The notes under the pieces are model-generated. The model was not told where the DNA came from. It did not search any database and saw only the letters and a list, made by a program, of their open reading frames with translations. This document shows, in pieces, positions 49,201-63,461 of a stretch of DNA of 64,000 nucleotides (position 1 is the stretch's first letter; every line of letters starts with the position of its first letter). Source of the stretch: Rutidosis leptorrhynchoides (taxonomy: Eukaryota > Streptophyta > Magnoliopsida > Asterales > Asteraceae); contig NC_092339.1 of NCBI RefSeq assembly GCF_046630445.1, positions 312,479,501 to 312,543,500 of the forward strand. Reading direction: 5' to 3'. The position numbers were made by a program, and so were the translations under genes.

Positions 49201-49858
49201 TATCGGGCCCAACAAGCCCCATCCAAAGTACCGGATGCTTTAGTACTTCGAAATTTATATCATATCCGAAGGGTGTCCCGGAATGATGGGGATATTCTTA
49301 TATATGCATCTTGTTAATGTCGGTTACCAGGTGTTCACCATATGAATGATTTTTATCTCTATGTATGGGATGTGTATTGAAATATGAAATCTTGTGGTCT
49401 ATTATTATGATTTGATATATATATATATAGGTTAAACCTATAACTCACCAACATCTTTGTTGACGTTTTAAGCATGTTTATTCTCAGGTGATTATTAAGA
49501 GCTTCCGCTGTCGCATACTTAAATAAGGACGAGATTTGGAGTCCACGCTTGTATGATATTGTGTAAAAACTGCATTCAAGAAACTTATTTTGTTGTAACA
49601 TATTTGTATTGTAAACCATTATGTAATGGTCGTGTGTAAACAGGATATTTTAGATTATCATTATTTGATAATCTACGTAAAGCTTTTTAAACCTTTATTG
49701 ATGAAATAAAGGTTATGGTTTGTTTTAAAATGAATGCAGTCTTTGAAAAACGTCTCATATAGAGGTCAAAACCTCGCAACGAAATCAATTAATATGGAAC
49801 GTTTTTAATCAATAAGAACGGGACATTTCAACTACCACATGAGCTACAACACAGGGTT
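46280..49858 (-). mobile_element. tRNA-derived SINE B, split by a solo LTR
   Basis: SINE parts are 46280-46574 and 49836-49858. The outer duplications are TGAATACTTTTATT (46266-46279) and TGAATACATTTATT (49859-49872), 14 bp with one mismatch. With the LTR removed, the minus-strand head reads TGTAGCTCATGTGGTAGT, the box A region, then a box-B-like GAGTTCGACTC, a Lys-tRNA-like head. The A-rich tail lies at the 46280 end. Confidence 0.8.
46575..49830 (+). mobile_element. Solo Tekay-type LTR inside a SINE
   Basis: 3,256 bp with the same TGTAGTGACC and GGGACATTTCA ends as the LTRs at 19816 and 29698. It is flanked by ACTAC (46570-46574 and 49831-49835). There is no internal region, so it arose by LTR-LTR recombination. 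It sits in the tRNA-like head of SINE B. It is closer to the 409-2581 copy than to the F-box element's LTRs (shared GATGATCTTACTTGAAC). Confidence 0.93.
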
Positions 49859-49872
49859 TGAATACATTTATT

Positions 49873-50915
<1,043 letters not shown>

Positions 50916-52412
50916 TGGTGTGTGCGAGGTGTAGTATGAAATACTATTAATTTTATTACGAAATAATATTAAATACGATACAATTTTACACAAGTTATTT
51001 ATTTATTTATTGAATGGATATACCTAAACCTTGCTACAACACTTATAGGCAGTGTACCTAATCGTAAAGTAGTGTAGTTTTTAGTAAGTCCGGTTCGTTA
51101 CACAGGGATACAACTAAGTTTAACGCTATAATTTAAAAAACTATATTTGTATATATATATATATATAAGTAGTATTATTATTATTTTTATTATAAAAAGG
51201 GGGTTTTACCATTTAGTGACCGGTTTGTCGATTTTAAGACTTAAATCACAATTAAAACCTAATGTAAAATATTAAATACAACTTAATTTAAAGCGTAAAG
51301 TAAATGACGATAAATAAAAATGCGATAAAATAAAATTACGATAAATAAAATGACGACAAATAAAAGTGCGATGAGATATAAAATAAAGGAATTATGCTTA
51401 TTTAAACTTCCGTAATCATGATGTTTGACGTGTTGATTTTAATTTATTACCAAGGGTTAATTGTCCTTTGTCCTGGATTATTCGATATGTCCATCTGGTT
51501 TTGTCCATAATAGTCCATCGGTCATAATTATAAAATGCGAAAGTCTTCGTCAAATTACCCTTATACCCGAAGTCAAATATTCCAACTAATTGGGGACTTA
51601 AACTGTAACAAGGTCTTAATACTTTGTTTAATGAATACACTAGGTTATCGACTGCGTGTAATCCAAGGTTTTAATACTTTGTTAACAATTACACCAATTA
51701 CCCTTGAATGTAATCCACCCCTGTTTTAACGAGTCCATTGACTATTAATCCATTCTCATGTCCGGTCAAATGAATAATTATTAGTATTTATAAATATCCC
51801 GCCCACCGTACCCAGTCAAGCGTATGTGGTTAAATATAAATACGTCAAATTATAAATCTCTATATTAAATCAACGAGATATCATTTAATTAATATAAAGC
51901 CCATTAATAGCCCATAATCCAATTTCCACAAGTGTCGGTCTTTTGTCCAAACCCCAATTATGGTCCAAAGCCCAATAACCCCGTCTTAATATTTAGTCTA
52001 ACATCACGATTACTTCGGCTTAAATAAGCATAATAATAACTTAGCTATGAGACGTTAATTTAAAAAGGTTGAACATAACTTACAATGAGTATTAATAGCG
52101 TAGCGTTACACGGATAGAGTTTCGACTTACAAACCTTAAAACATTCGCTACTATAACCTTATTATTATTATTAACTTAATATTAAAATTATAATTAAAAT
52201 ATAAATATAAATAAAGACAGAGAGTGAGTAATGATATTGATGAAGGTGTGTATTACTCGTCGAATTGCATGGCCTTTTATAGGGGGATTCGGGTCCTGGT
52301 GTGCTCCTGCGGCCATTTTGTTCCTCACAGCTCCGCGACTGCGGAGCTTTGGATTCCAGCTCACACAGATTTTGGCTCCTAGCTTGCCGACGTTTATTTA
52401 TTTAATATATAA

Positions 52413-52474
<62 letters not shown>

Positions 52475-52864
52475 ACATAATTAATTATATATTATATTAT
52501 ATTTATGTGCATAGTTGATTTGTAATTTTAGCTCCGTTGAGTCGCACGTTGATAGTTTATTCATGTCTCGGTTCCGGATTTTCGAAGGCCTTTTTGTATA
52601 ATTTAATATCTTGTACTTTGCGTTTTGCATCTTGTACTCTTGTCATTTTTAGACGTTTCTCATCAATAAATTGAACCACTTGGATTGTAACTTGTACTTT
52701 TTAGCTTTTTGGTCGTTTGCGTCTACAAATCGTCGAATCTGTCTTTTGTCTTCACCTTTTATTATTTAAACGAATATTACTTGAAAATAGAACAATTGCA
52801 ACTAAAAGCTTGTCTTTCTAGAAGGATAATGCTATGAAATATATGTTCGTTTTTAGCATTATCA
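50916..52864 (-). repeat. Athila element 2 3' LTR (1,949 bp)
   Basis: Plus-strand ends are TGGTGTGTG and GCATTATCA. Homologous to 15917-17873 but clearly diverged, with an AT run at about 52418-52470 and a different promoter dyad. Confidence 0.9.
52274..52348 (-). promoter_or_regulatory. Athila element 2 LTR promoter: alternative dyad and TATA
   Basis: AGCTCCGC-GACT-GCGGAGCT (52329-52348) is an inverted repeat with 8-bp arms. A decayed copy (GTGCTCCTGCGG, 52301-52312) lies exactly 32 bp away centre to centre. The minus-strand TATAAAAG is at 52281-52274. It occupies the place of the ATGCGATCGCAT pair in the other LTRs. Confidence 0.55.
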
Positions 52865-53689
52865 AATATTCCAAAACTTGAGCGTTGCTTGTCCTCAAGC
52901 AATATAAAACTTGAATAAAACTTTACTAGAATCACTTCTTTATTCTTCACACTTTATACATCAGTGATTTTTATACGGCGGTATGAACAATGATAGTAAC
53001 ATTGTGGTTTACAGTCCCACATGACTAAGAAAATTTAGATCCTTTAGGAAATTGGATCTTTATGGAAACATTTGATCTTTTGAAAATTCAATCTAGCTTT
53101 TACTCTAGATAAGTTTTTCGGAATAACCCTTCACCGATGTTTGCAAAATATTTTTGTGGGTTTTGTGGGTTTCAGATTTGAAAATTTTAGATCAAAACTT
53201 ATGGTTTTATGTCACCCACTTGCTAACCTTGTATTAGGAAAGCAACACATCCAGTATACTTGCTCCGTATATTACCTTTCGGTAAACTATCGTCCGGTTG
53301 TAAAGGAAAGCGTTGAACAAGCAACTGTTAAGGCAATGTCTAATGACATGCAGATGTTCATGGTCCACAACGTGTCGGATACAATTACTATCCTTTGTAG
53401 GAGCAATAGCAAAGATCACCCTATAATTTTTCGGTCTGGCACAAGGTCTTGTCTTCGATCATGCTATGCAACCACCGTTCTTACGGTTGACACCCGATTT
53501 GGTTCAGGTGACCTAATGAATTTTGATGAATTCTCAGGATTTTACGTTCGATGGTAATGAACGTATTGAAAATAGGTTTTCAGAAAACAAATCGGTTTGT
53601 AATTTTCATCAAAATATTTTCTCGTTCAAGCTCGAGTTTAGATATCATCGAATTTCATGAGTTTGTAATTCTCAATCTTTAAGGTCAAT
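52865..53689 (-). other. Athila element 2 3' noncoding region
   Basis: Homologous to 2856-3680 of element 1. The purine tract next to the LTR has changed. It holds the antisense ORF 53141-53557. Confidence 0.7.
53141..53557 (+). other. Antisense ORF in Athila 3' region (element 2 copy)
   Basis: 138 codons, counterpart of 3124-3474. The shared block runs from the common start through ATVKAMS, after which indels change the frame. No domain recognised; coding status is doubtful. Confidence 0.2.
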
Positions 53690-55651
<1,962 letters not shown>

Positions 55652-56944
55652 TCAATCTCAAGGATTGAGTAATATCAGTCTTAAAAGCTAATTTTTAATC
55701 TTTTATGGAGATTATCCTTTCTGGGGATCTGATTCATTAGTCTTATAAGCTAATTTGCATGGTGCCCCCATTGTACGAGACAAATCCTCTCATGGTTAGG
55801 ATAAGTCTGACCACTTGGCGACCCTGTTTGATGCTGAGGTCCGTGGATTTCCAGCTGATTTTCGAGAAAACTTTTCAAGGTTTTTCGTAGACTCTACAAC
55901 TGGTCTGGACGACAACTTCCTGACCTAAATCAAGAAGCGCGTGTCTTTTTCTCGGAAGACTTTACTTCCTTTTAAATCAAGTGGTACATTTCTTTCAAAT
56001 ATATTATAAGAAATCGGGTAAAACTTATTAAAATCGTCCAAAACAAAAGTATCTTCAATTATTTGTACAAAAGTATGTGATATATGTTCTAAATAACTTG
56101 GTAAATTTTTCCCATACTTGGCTTTTATTTTTCTTTATTTGCCTTTTTATTCTCTTCTATTCCATTTTAAATGAATTCAAGCGTTTTGGGTTGTTTCTCA
56201 ATTTATATTCTTTCCGAGGTAACAATAATTTCGGTGTTAATACCTAGTTTTATCGTTCATAAATATGTATAAACATGATTTTGAGTTCATTTAGTTATTA
56301 AATTTTTACTAGAAGTGGATAGTCAGTATATAAGACTAGAGCTGTTCTTTATTATCAGAGAGCACTAGATTCTAATACAACTACTGCTTTACTAGTAAAA
56401 TTTAACGGTGGCTATTAAACCAAGTGTATAAGTCAAATTTTTTAAAACCGAAAGAATTTAATCCCTTCCCACACTTAAGATCTTGCAATGCCCTCATTTG
56501 CAAGAAATCAGTAACAATTTAAATTATTGAGGGCGATTAGCGTAGAAAAATGATTAAATTTTACCAAAGTTTCCAAACATATTGTTGTTTGTTTGAATGA
56601 TAAATGGTGCACTTCATTTATTCATTCCTGCAGTTGTTATTTCACATATATTTTACATCTTTTCGTCAAAATTAGTTGCTTTTACTGAACTTAATGCCAG
56701 TCTTTGAAAGTGCACTGTTTTACCCTGTTTTGTACATAAGATAAACTACAAACATATATATATTTTTGAAGTTGGGTATATCGCCTCACGTTCAAAAATT
56801 TATAAAATCTAATATTTAAAACATTAGAAAACTATAAAAACTATTACAATACTAAAATAAATATTAAAAGCAGTAACATTACAAATAATAAAATAAATAA
56901 AACTAAGAAAAGTAGGGTTGATTCTGATTGTACCAGAAGGGGTT
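55652..56944 (-). other. Athila element 2 3' noncoding region, continued
   Basis: Homologous to about 3680-4966 of element 1, with purine-rich AAGTGTGGGA on the element strand (56467-56476). No gene seen. Confidence 0.65.
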
Positions 56945-58267
56945 TCAAGTTTCATGGTATATATTTTGATACGCTTGGAATGGGTCATATATAGGAAAAG
57001 GTGGTCGTGTATTGTCGGTCCATGGAGGAAAATAGGCTGGTTGAGTAGGAATGTAGTTCCTACCTTGGGAGGCTAAATAGGCTTTGATATATTCTTGATG
57101 ATATTGCCAAGCCTGAAACTCACGTTGCATAGCCTGATTGTATGCACTTTGGGCCATTATTCTTTGTATATCTGTCATTTAGTTTCCTCCACCCACATTA
57201 CCTTGCTCCTGATCTCGTTCTACCTGTGGATGCTTGCCATCATATGGTACTGCAGCGTTATGTCGTTTCTTTAAAACCTTTGCACCATGATACACGCGTA
57301 AATCAATTCTATCACGGGGTTCTGGTACTGCAACTAATAATCCCCCCTGACTTCTATCCACATTGAGATACTCAGCAATTAAAGTAATGAAAATTTCACC
57401 TCCTATTATACTATTATTTTGCATACCCGTTACCATTACTGATAAGTAATAACCCACACAATAAGGTATGTTCACAACGCTCTGTGGGTCTCGAATACAC
57501 ATGAGGTAAAATAGATCATTTTCATTTACCTTTTCTTTATTCCTACCTCATTGTGTAATCGAGTTTGCTAAATACCTATGGATCACTCTTAGCTCAGCTC
57601 TATTAATATCAGTATAAGAGTAAGATCCCCCACGAAATCGGTTATGGCTAGTCATTCTACTCCATATTCCATTCATATCAAAATTTTCATCAACCCTTCT
57701 ACCATTAATTATCAACCTTTGACAATCATTAGATACTAATTCCTCAGGCGTATATATACACAAGGCTCGAGCCATATCAAATAGAGACATATGGCGCATC
57801 ACACCTCCTAACAAAAACTTAATAAAATTCTGATCAGTTAAGCTAGCTACCTGATCATTTATTTCAACTGTACTTAATAATTCCACACACCATTCCCTAT
57901 ATACAGGCCTACGTATAGTGAATAAACGTTTCCAATCATTAAAAGTAGAATTACCATACCTTTGGTAAAGTAATTCCCTGATTCATTCGGCTAATCCCAC
58001 TGTTTCTAACGGTTCCCAATCTATCACCCTTGGCACTTCAACATCCTTATACTGAAGAATGTGTAAGTTCCTCTGATATTTTGGATAATCTATCCAATGT
58101 CTGTCAAATCTTAAATTAGGATGTAAATCTGCCACTTGTATATTTGAATATGAAATGAATTGATGCGGTAGATTTTGTCTGTATTGGTCGTTAATCTCCT
58201 GTTCGTCTGCATTCTCAGGAGGAGCATTGTGAGCCTGGGACGCGGATGAAGATTCACCCCTTTCAGT
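56945..58267 (-). pseudogene. ATHILA ORF-type protein, element 2, broken
   Basis: Begins after the conserved acceptor (GCAG ending 58268). Open segments are 58267-57983 (LRFDRHWIDYPKYQRN, VPRVIDWEPLETV), 57886-57548 (LLGGVMRHMSLFDMARALCIYTPEEL), 57502-57179 and 57178-56945 (Gln/Tyr/Pro-rich tail). Stops near 57983, 57548 and 57179 divide it. It is homologous to 4967-6490 along its length and similarly without a known function. Confidence 0.7.
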
Positions 58268-58679
58268 CTGCAAAACACATTAAACACAATTTTTGTGCAT
58301 CCAAATATGCATTAGTGTTAGCAAAATCATAAATCAAAACAATCATAATGACATGTTTGAACAATATTAAACTTATACGCATTTTTTATAATATTAACAA
58401 TTCTACACTTTTACAAATAAGCATATATGAAAATGTATACAATGTTCATAAGTATTCTACTCAAATAACATGTCAAAATAACCATTACTAGCAATTAAAC
58501 AAGTTTCAAATGACATTCTGTGACAACCCGAAAATTTTTGACCAAATTTAAACTTAATCTTTATATGTTTCCGACACGATAAGCAAAGTCTGTAATATTG
58601 ATTCTCAAACTTTTTGAACTAATGTTATATATTCAGTTAACCTTTGACTATTGACCGACGATTCACGAACATCTATTTG

Positions 58680-58729
<50 letters not shown>

Positions 58730-58801
58730 AAGTTGGAATATTAATTATTCATAAATAACTTGCAATGTGTATTTAAAAACTGATTTATGTATATTAAATA
58801 A

Positions 58802-58888
<87 letters not shown>

Positions 58889-58989
58889 CAAGTTATTTAG
58901 TAAACGATTGTAACATTCGTTTATTGATTCGATTGATATTTAGATAAGTTAACTAAAACGTTTAAGATGAACAAGTAAAACACTAATTT

Positions 58990-59155
58990 ACTACAGTATT
59001 TTCAAATTGCTACAGTAAAAATCATTTTGCTACAGTGTTTTTGAAAATCACTATTTGCTACAGTAAAAACGACTTTGCTACAGTAAAACACTATTTCCTA
59101 CAGTAAAAACGACTTTGCTATTGTAAAACACTATTTACTACAGTGGAAAATACGT
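58990..59155 (+). repeat. CTACAGTA repeats in LTR U3
   Basis: Seven or more copies of CTACAGT(A/G) spaced about 17-28 bp apart, many in the form GCTACAGTAAAAACGACTTT. They end about 40 bp before the twin palindromes and may be enhancer-like repeats. Confidence 0.75.
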
Positions 59156-59195
59156 CGACAAGCTAGTGTACAAAATAATGTGTGCTGTAAAATTC

Positions 59196-59273
59196 TCCCA
59201 TGCGATCGCATGGGATATGGCTTGGGAAGCCATGCGATCGCATGGCACCCTGGGACTGGCCAACTCTATAAAG
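59196..59273 (+). promoter_or_regulatory. Tekay-related LTR promoter: twin palindromes and TATA
   Basis: TCCCATGCGATCGCATGGGA (59196-59215) and GCCATGCGATCGCATGGC (59229-59246) have centres 32 bp apart. TATAAAG starts at 59267, about 30 bp past the second centre. The geometry equals that of the Athila LTRs although the LTR family differs. Confidence 0.65.
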
Positions 59274-59322
59274 CTCCACGAATTCAGTTTCTTACACACA
59301 CAAATATTTTCTTATTCTCTCT

Positions 59323-59325
<3 letters not shown>

Positions 59326-59375
<50 letters not shown>

Positions 59376-59427
59376 TATATTTATATTATTATTATTTATA
59401 TTTATATTATTATTATTATTATTATTA

Positions 59428-59489
<62 letters not shown>

Positions 59490-59525
59490 GATTAATATTA
59501 TTATTAATCTTATTATTATTATCAG
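59326..59525 (+). repeat. ATT microsatellite, partly interrupted
   Basis: Long ATT/TTA runs with TTTATA interruptions, just downstream of the inferred transcription start of the solo LTR. The II/YY ORFs here are artefacts. Confidence 0.92.
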
Positions 59526-61989
59526 TAGTATAATAATTATTAGTATTATACATAAAATACTACGACGAGGTTATGTCTAAATGATTTCAAAACAAGATTT
59601 TCGAGCGGAATAGAACTAAGGAAATTATGGGTTATAGCTATGGATGTTATGGGTATGATTCGAGGGTATTGCTCGTGAGTCAAACTAGTGTTTATCTTCT
59701 CCGTTGCGTCTACGCACTTTCCTACAATATTGAATCACAATATTGATACGTAAGCATTCATATCTTATCTTTTATATATTAATAGTGTATCCATGTCTAG
59801 TGCTCGAGTATATATGTTTATGCATGCTTGTATGCTTTAATTTTGTCGTTAGATAGTTTATGATGAATCACGAATTTGATACATATGCTACTGATATAAA
59901 GTATATGATATGCATGTTTTTGGAAAGCTGGCGAAAAATTATTAACTTTTCATTTAGAAATCGCGTGATTTCGATGAACGGATTAAAAGATATGGTCAAC
60001 TGAATTATGGTTAACGTTAATTGAAATTGTGTTTGAAACTGTAAATTAATATTTAAACAACTTATCTATGAGATTAATAAATTGGATTTTCAAATATTAC
60101 TAATCGAGTAAATGAATTTCTATATAAAGCACGTCTCGTCTTGTTGAACAATTATTAAAGTTGACTGTCATATCATGTTTTAAAGCTTTATAAAGACTAT
60201 AATCTGATTTTACAAGTATTGGAAAGCTATGTGAAATAATAAAATATTTTCGATTGCCATGATAATTCAAATATAATATAGTTCCTGAAATAAATAATAT
60301 TTTGAGTTAGATAAACTATAAATTCGCTCAATTATCAAGACTTATACTATGATAATAAACATGTATAGATTTAAAGATCATATTGGGTCAGGTTGACTTT
60401 TGAGATGACTTTTGTTAACTTTTGCATGTCAGTCTCGAGCATTAGGATTGTGATACACTATGACCCGACCTAGCTTGTTAGACATGTATTGACCAATATA
60501 TGTTCTCTAGGTTGAGATCTACGGTTATTTTGCATTCCAAGTTTCGGTTACATTTCGGTGAATGACCTTATGTGCTGCTAAGGTGAGTTTATAGATCCCT
60601 TTTTAAATGCCTTAAACATTTTTGGGCTGAGAATACATACAATTTATTTTAAACGCAATGGATACAAGTACATACTAAATTCTACACTGAGTTAAATCGA
60701 AAATCCATTAGCTTTGGTAACTAGTAGCTGCCAGTACATAGGATATGGACTGGTGGGCGCGAATAATTGTATATGGATCCATAGGGCTTGACATCCCCGT
60801 TCGAGCTAGAGCGCTAGCCTTTTAACGGACGTATGTTATTTGAGTTTATGACACGTTGGTTTGCGTGTATTAAAACGAATAGGGTAATTATCATTATAAC
60901 GTTAAGTTTAGTTACCAGGGTGCTCTGTTACGTAGAATCTTTTGATAAACATTTCGGATGAAACAACTGAAATCTTGTGATCTACCTTTATATACAGATT
61001 ATGTGCAATACTAAAACTATGAACTCACCAACCTTTGTGTTCACACTTTTAAGCATGTTTTTTCTCAGGTTCCTAGAAGTCTTCCGCTGTTTGCTTATTC
61101 GTTATACAAGCTATGTGCATGGAGTCATACATGCTTTATTCTAGAAAACTTTGCATTCACAAAATCATCACCATGAATCTTATTTTGACTGCATTGTCAA
61201 CGGATATAGTATTGTAAACTATTATATACGGTGATTGTCTATATGTAGAAATCATCAGACGTCGAAAACCTTGGATTTATATATTTATTTATGGTGTGCC
61301 TTTTCAAAAGAATGCAATGTTTACAAAACGTATCATATAGAGGTTAAAACCTCACTATGAAATCAATGAATGATGTATTCGTCCAAGTGGATTTGGACAG
61401 GTCATCACACATTCATATCAAAATAATCAAGTTCATGCATTTTTGACTTAAAAAGTCCACTTTGATGCTCAAAAATCATGTTTAGGATCAAAGTTTGGAT
61501 CATTTAGCAACCTAAACATGTTGCACTACTTAATTAAGCATGAACTAACAACAAAATTCGGCCATAACCCGTTTATATCAAAAAGCCCCAATTTTGCTCA
61601 ATAACACAAACCCTAGATTATTAAAAATTTGAAGTTTAAGGCTTCTAATCATGTTAAATAGCATCAATCTAGGTTATACAAGCATATTATACAAACAATT
61701 TAAGCACAATTAAGCTAGAAATCATCAAAATTAAATTAGGTATAATTTTTGCTCAAGAACACTATAAATACGAATTAAAGAGTGTTTGTGTGTAGAAATT
61801 ACCGTTCTTCTTGAAAAACTTCTTGGTAGGATTCTTCTCATCATGATTTTAGCAAGAAATTTGATGATTATCGGTGAAAAATCGCGTTTTTGGGGGTTGT
61901 TTGTGTGTGTTTTTCGCAGAAAAAATGAGATGCGGGTGTTTTTGGGACTGGTCTGTCGCCCAATTTATCTGGTCTGGAATTTGGGAGCT

Positions 61990-62033
61990 CCGCGACTGCG
62001 GTGGTTATCCACTCACAAGCTCCGCGACTGCGG
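61990..62033 (-). promoter_or_regulatory. Alternative dyad pair in element 2 intron
   Basis: CCGCGACTGCGG at 61990-62001 and again at 62022-62033, centres exactly 32 bp apart, at the place of the ATGCGATCGCAT pair in element 1. A TATA-like GATAAAT lies about 27 bp downstream on the element strand (61969). Confidence 0.5.
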
Positions 62034-62875
62034 TGTTTTTTTTTTATTATAAATACCTTTATTAATAAAACAATTAATGGAGTAATTTTTAAAATTTTGT
62101 TCCTTTCTTTGGGTTGAGGTCGTTTCGGTACGTTCTCCTAGTTCGTCCCTCTACAAAATTTTAAAATTTGTCATTTCAAAGCGATTGTTTTAAAAGCAAA
62201 GATTTTTGGGTTTTTTTTTTTTAATGTTTTTGGCATACTTTAGATCAATAAAATTAAAAATAATGATAACAAAATTTCTCGTCCCGCCCTCGGGTAAAGT
62301 AATTTCGGTTCAACGACCTAGTCTTCAACTCACGATGAATTTTAGAAATCAAAATTTTAAATTAATGAAGTAAAGTAAATTTTTGTTTTTAAATTCACAC
62401 CAAACTTAAATTTAAAATGCATAAAATTTCATATAAATATTATTAGTATTTATATACAGTAATTTTACAAACTTTCATTTAAAATATTATAATTATATAT
62501 TGGTTTAGAAAACAAGGTAAAAATAAAAATCTTTTTGGTCTTTTATCCCACTTTAATCAATCAAATATTAACAAAAATATACGTCCCTCTTTTGGGTAAA
62601 GTAATTTCGGCTATATTACCTAGTTTTACTCCTGACGAATTTCTGAAATATTTTGAGTTGATTGATTAAAGATATTTATACCTTATGAATAAACGGTAAA
62701 TTTCGCAGTGATGAATTAAATTTTTGTCTGATATCAATAATTTCGGTTTATTATACCTAATTTTATTGAATATCAATTTAATACTTTATAGCGAACGATT
62801 CAGCATTTATTAACAAAAGGTTAAAAGCAATAAATAAAATAAAAACTGTACATACTTACCTATGAGATAAAATTC

Positions 62876-63304
62876 TCAGAGACCTGCTTTAGTCGACTCA
62901 TAGGAGAATCGTTCGATTTGGTTCTCCATTGCTACATAAGCGTAACCTCGACTTTTCAATAACTTTTCTTCTAAACATATGAACGGCCCTTCTCTGCATA
63001 AAGTAACGAATTCAGAATTGGAATGTGTTTGATTGTTCGAACATTTCCCTTCGTGTGACCATTTTCCGCATTTATGACATCTTTCAAGGTGTTGTGCTCT
63101 TCTTTTTGTTGCGGATTTTGATTTTCCTTTACCAAAATGTATCTTATTATGATTCTTCCCGAGTTCTTTCCTTACTTCGTCCATTTTTCCTCTTATGAAT
63201 GATACCAGTTCACTCGGGAAGATATTATTATTACGTTTAGTAATCATAGCGTGTAGTAGTAGACCATGGTTCAAATCAAAGGAATTATTCATCTCGTAAA
63301 ACAT
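62876..63304 (-). CDS. Small zinc-knuckle ORF of Athila element 2
   Basis: 142 codons from 63304; by comparison with element 1 the start is probably the second Met (~63292, MNNSFDLNHG). A basic tract (FGKGKSKSATKRRAQHLERC) leads into CHKCGKWSHEGKC, a Cys-x2-Cys-x4-His-x3-Cys knuckle, then a hydrophobic FVTLCREGPFICLEEK and a C-terminal YAYVAMENQIERFSYES. The stop lies 15 nt before the putative splice donor. It remains open in an element that has lost RT and integrase, suggesting a use independent of them. RNA binding is inferred. No named family is recognised. Confidence 0.6.
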   Translation of the reverse strand: MFYEMNNSFDLNHGLLLHAMITKRNNNIFPSELVSFIRGKMDEVRKELGKNHNKIHFGKGKSKSATKRRAQHLERCHKCGKWSHEGKCSNNQTHSNSEFVTLCREGPFICLEEKLLKSRGYAYVAMENQIERFSYESTKAGL

Positions 63305-63461
63305 AAAAACACAAAATTTCAGAATGGAGGGAGAAGACTAGTTCTTTAGGGTCTGCTAGGGAAAGACCAATCGGATTCCATTCTCGAGAACTACACAAAA
63401 ACCGAAAATCTAACTCTAGACAACATTATATTATCCTTAAAAGATTTGATTCTCCCCACAC

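Larger units (their letters stand above)
58519..61409 (+). mobile_element. Solo Tekay-related LTR (TGTGACAACCCG family)
   Basis: 2,891 bp, TGTGACAACCCG...GGTCATCACA, flanked by CATTC (58514-58518 and 61410-61414). Its 3' part resembles the Tekay LTRs (ACTCACCAAC, TTTTAAGCATG, TCTCAGGT, CTTCCGCTGT), so it is a distant relative. Two AT runs (58686-58724, 58804-58884) lie in its 5' part. Element 1 has the empty site near 6735. Confidence 0.9.
58268..62859 (-). other. Putative intron of element 2, enlarged by a solo LTR
   Basis: Donor TAG|GTAAGT (exon end 62860) and acceptor TTTTGCAG (ending 58268) match element 1. Without the 2,891-bp LTR and its 5-bp duplication the intron would be about 1.7 kb. 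Confidence 0.5.
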
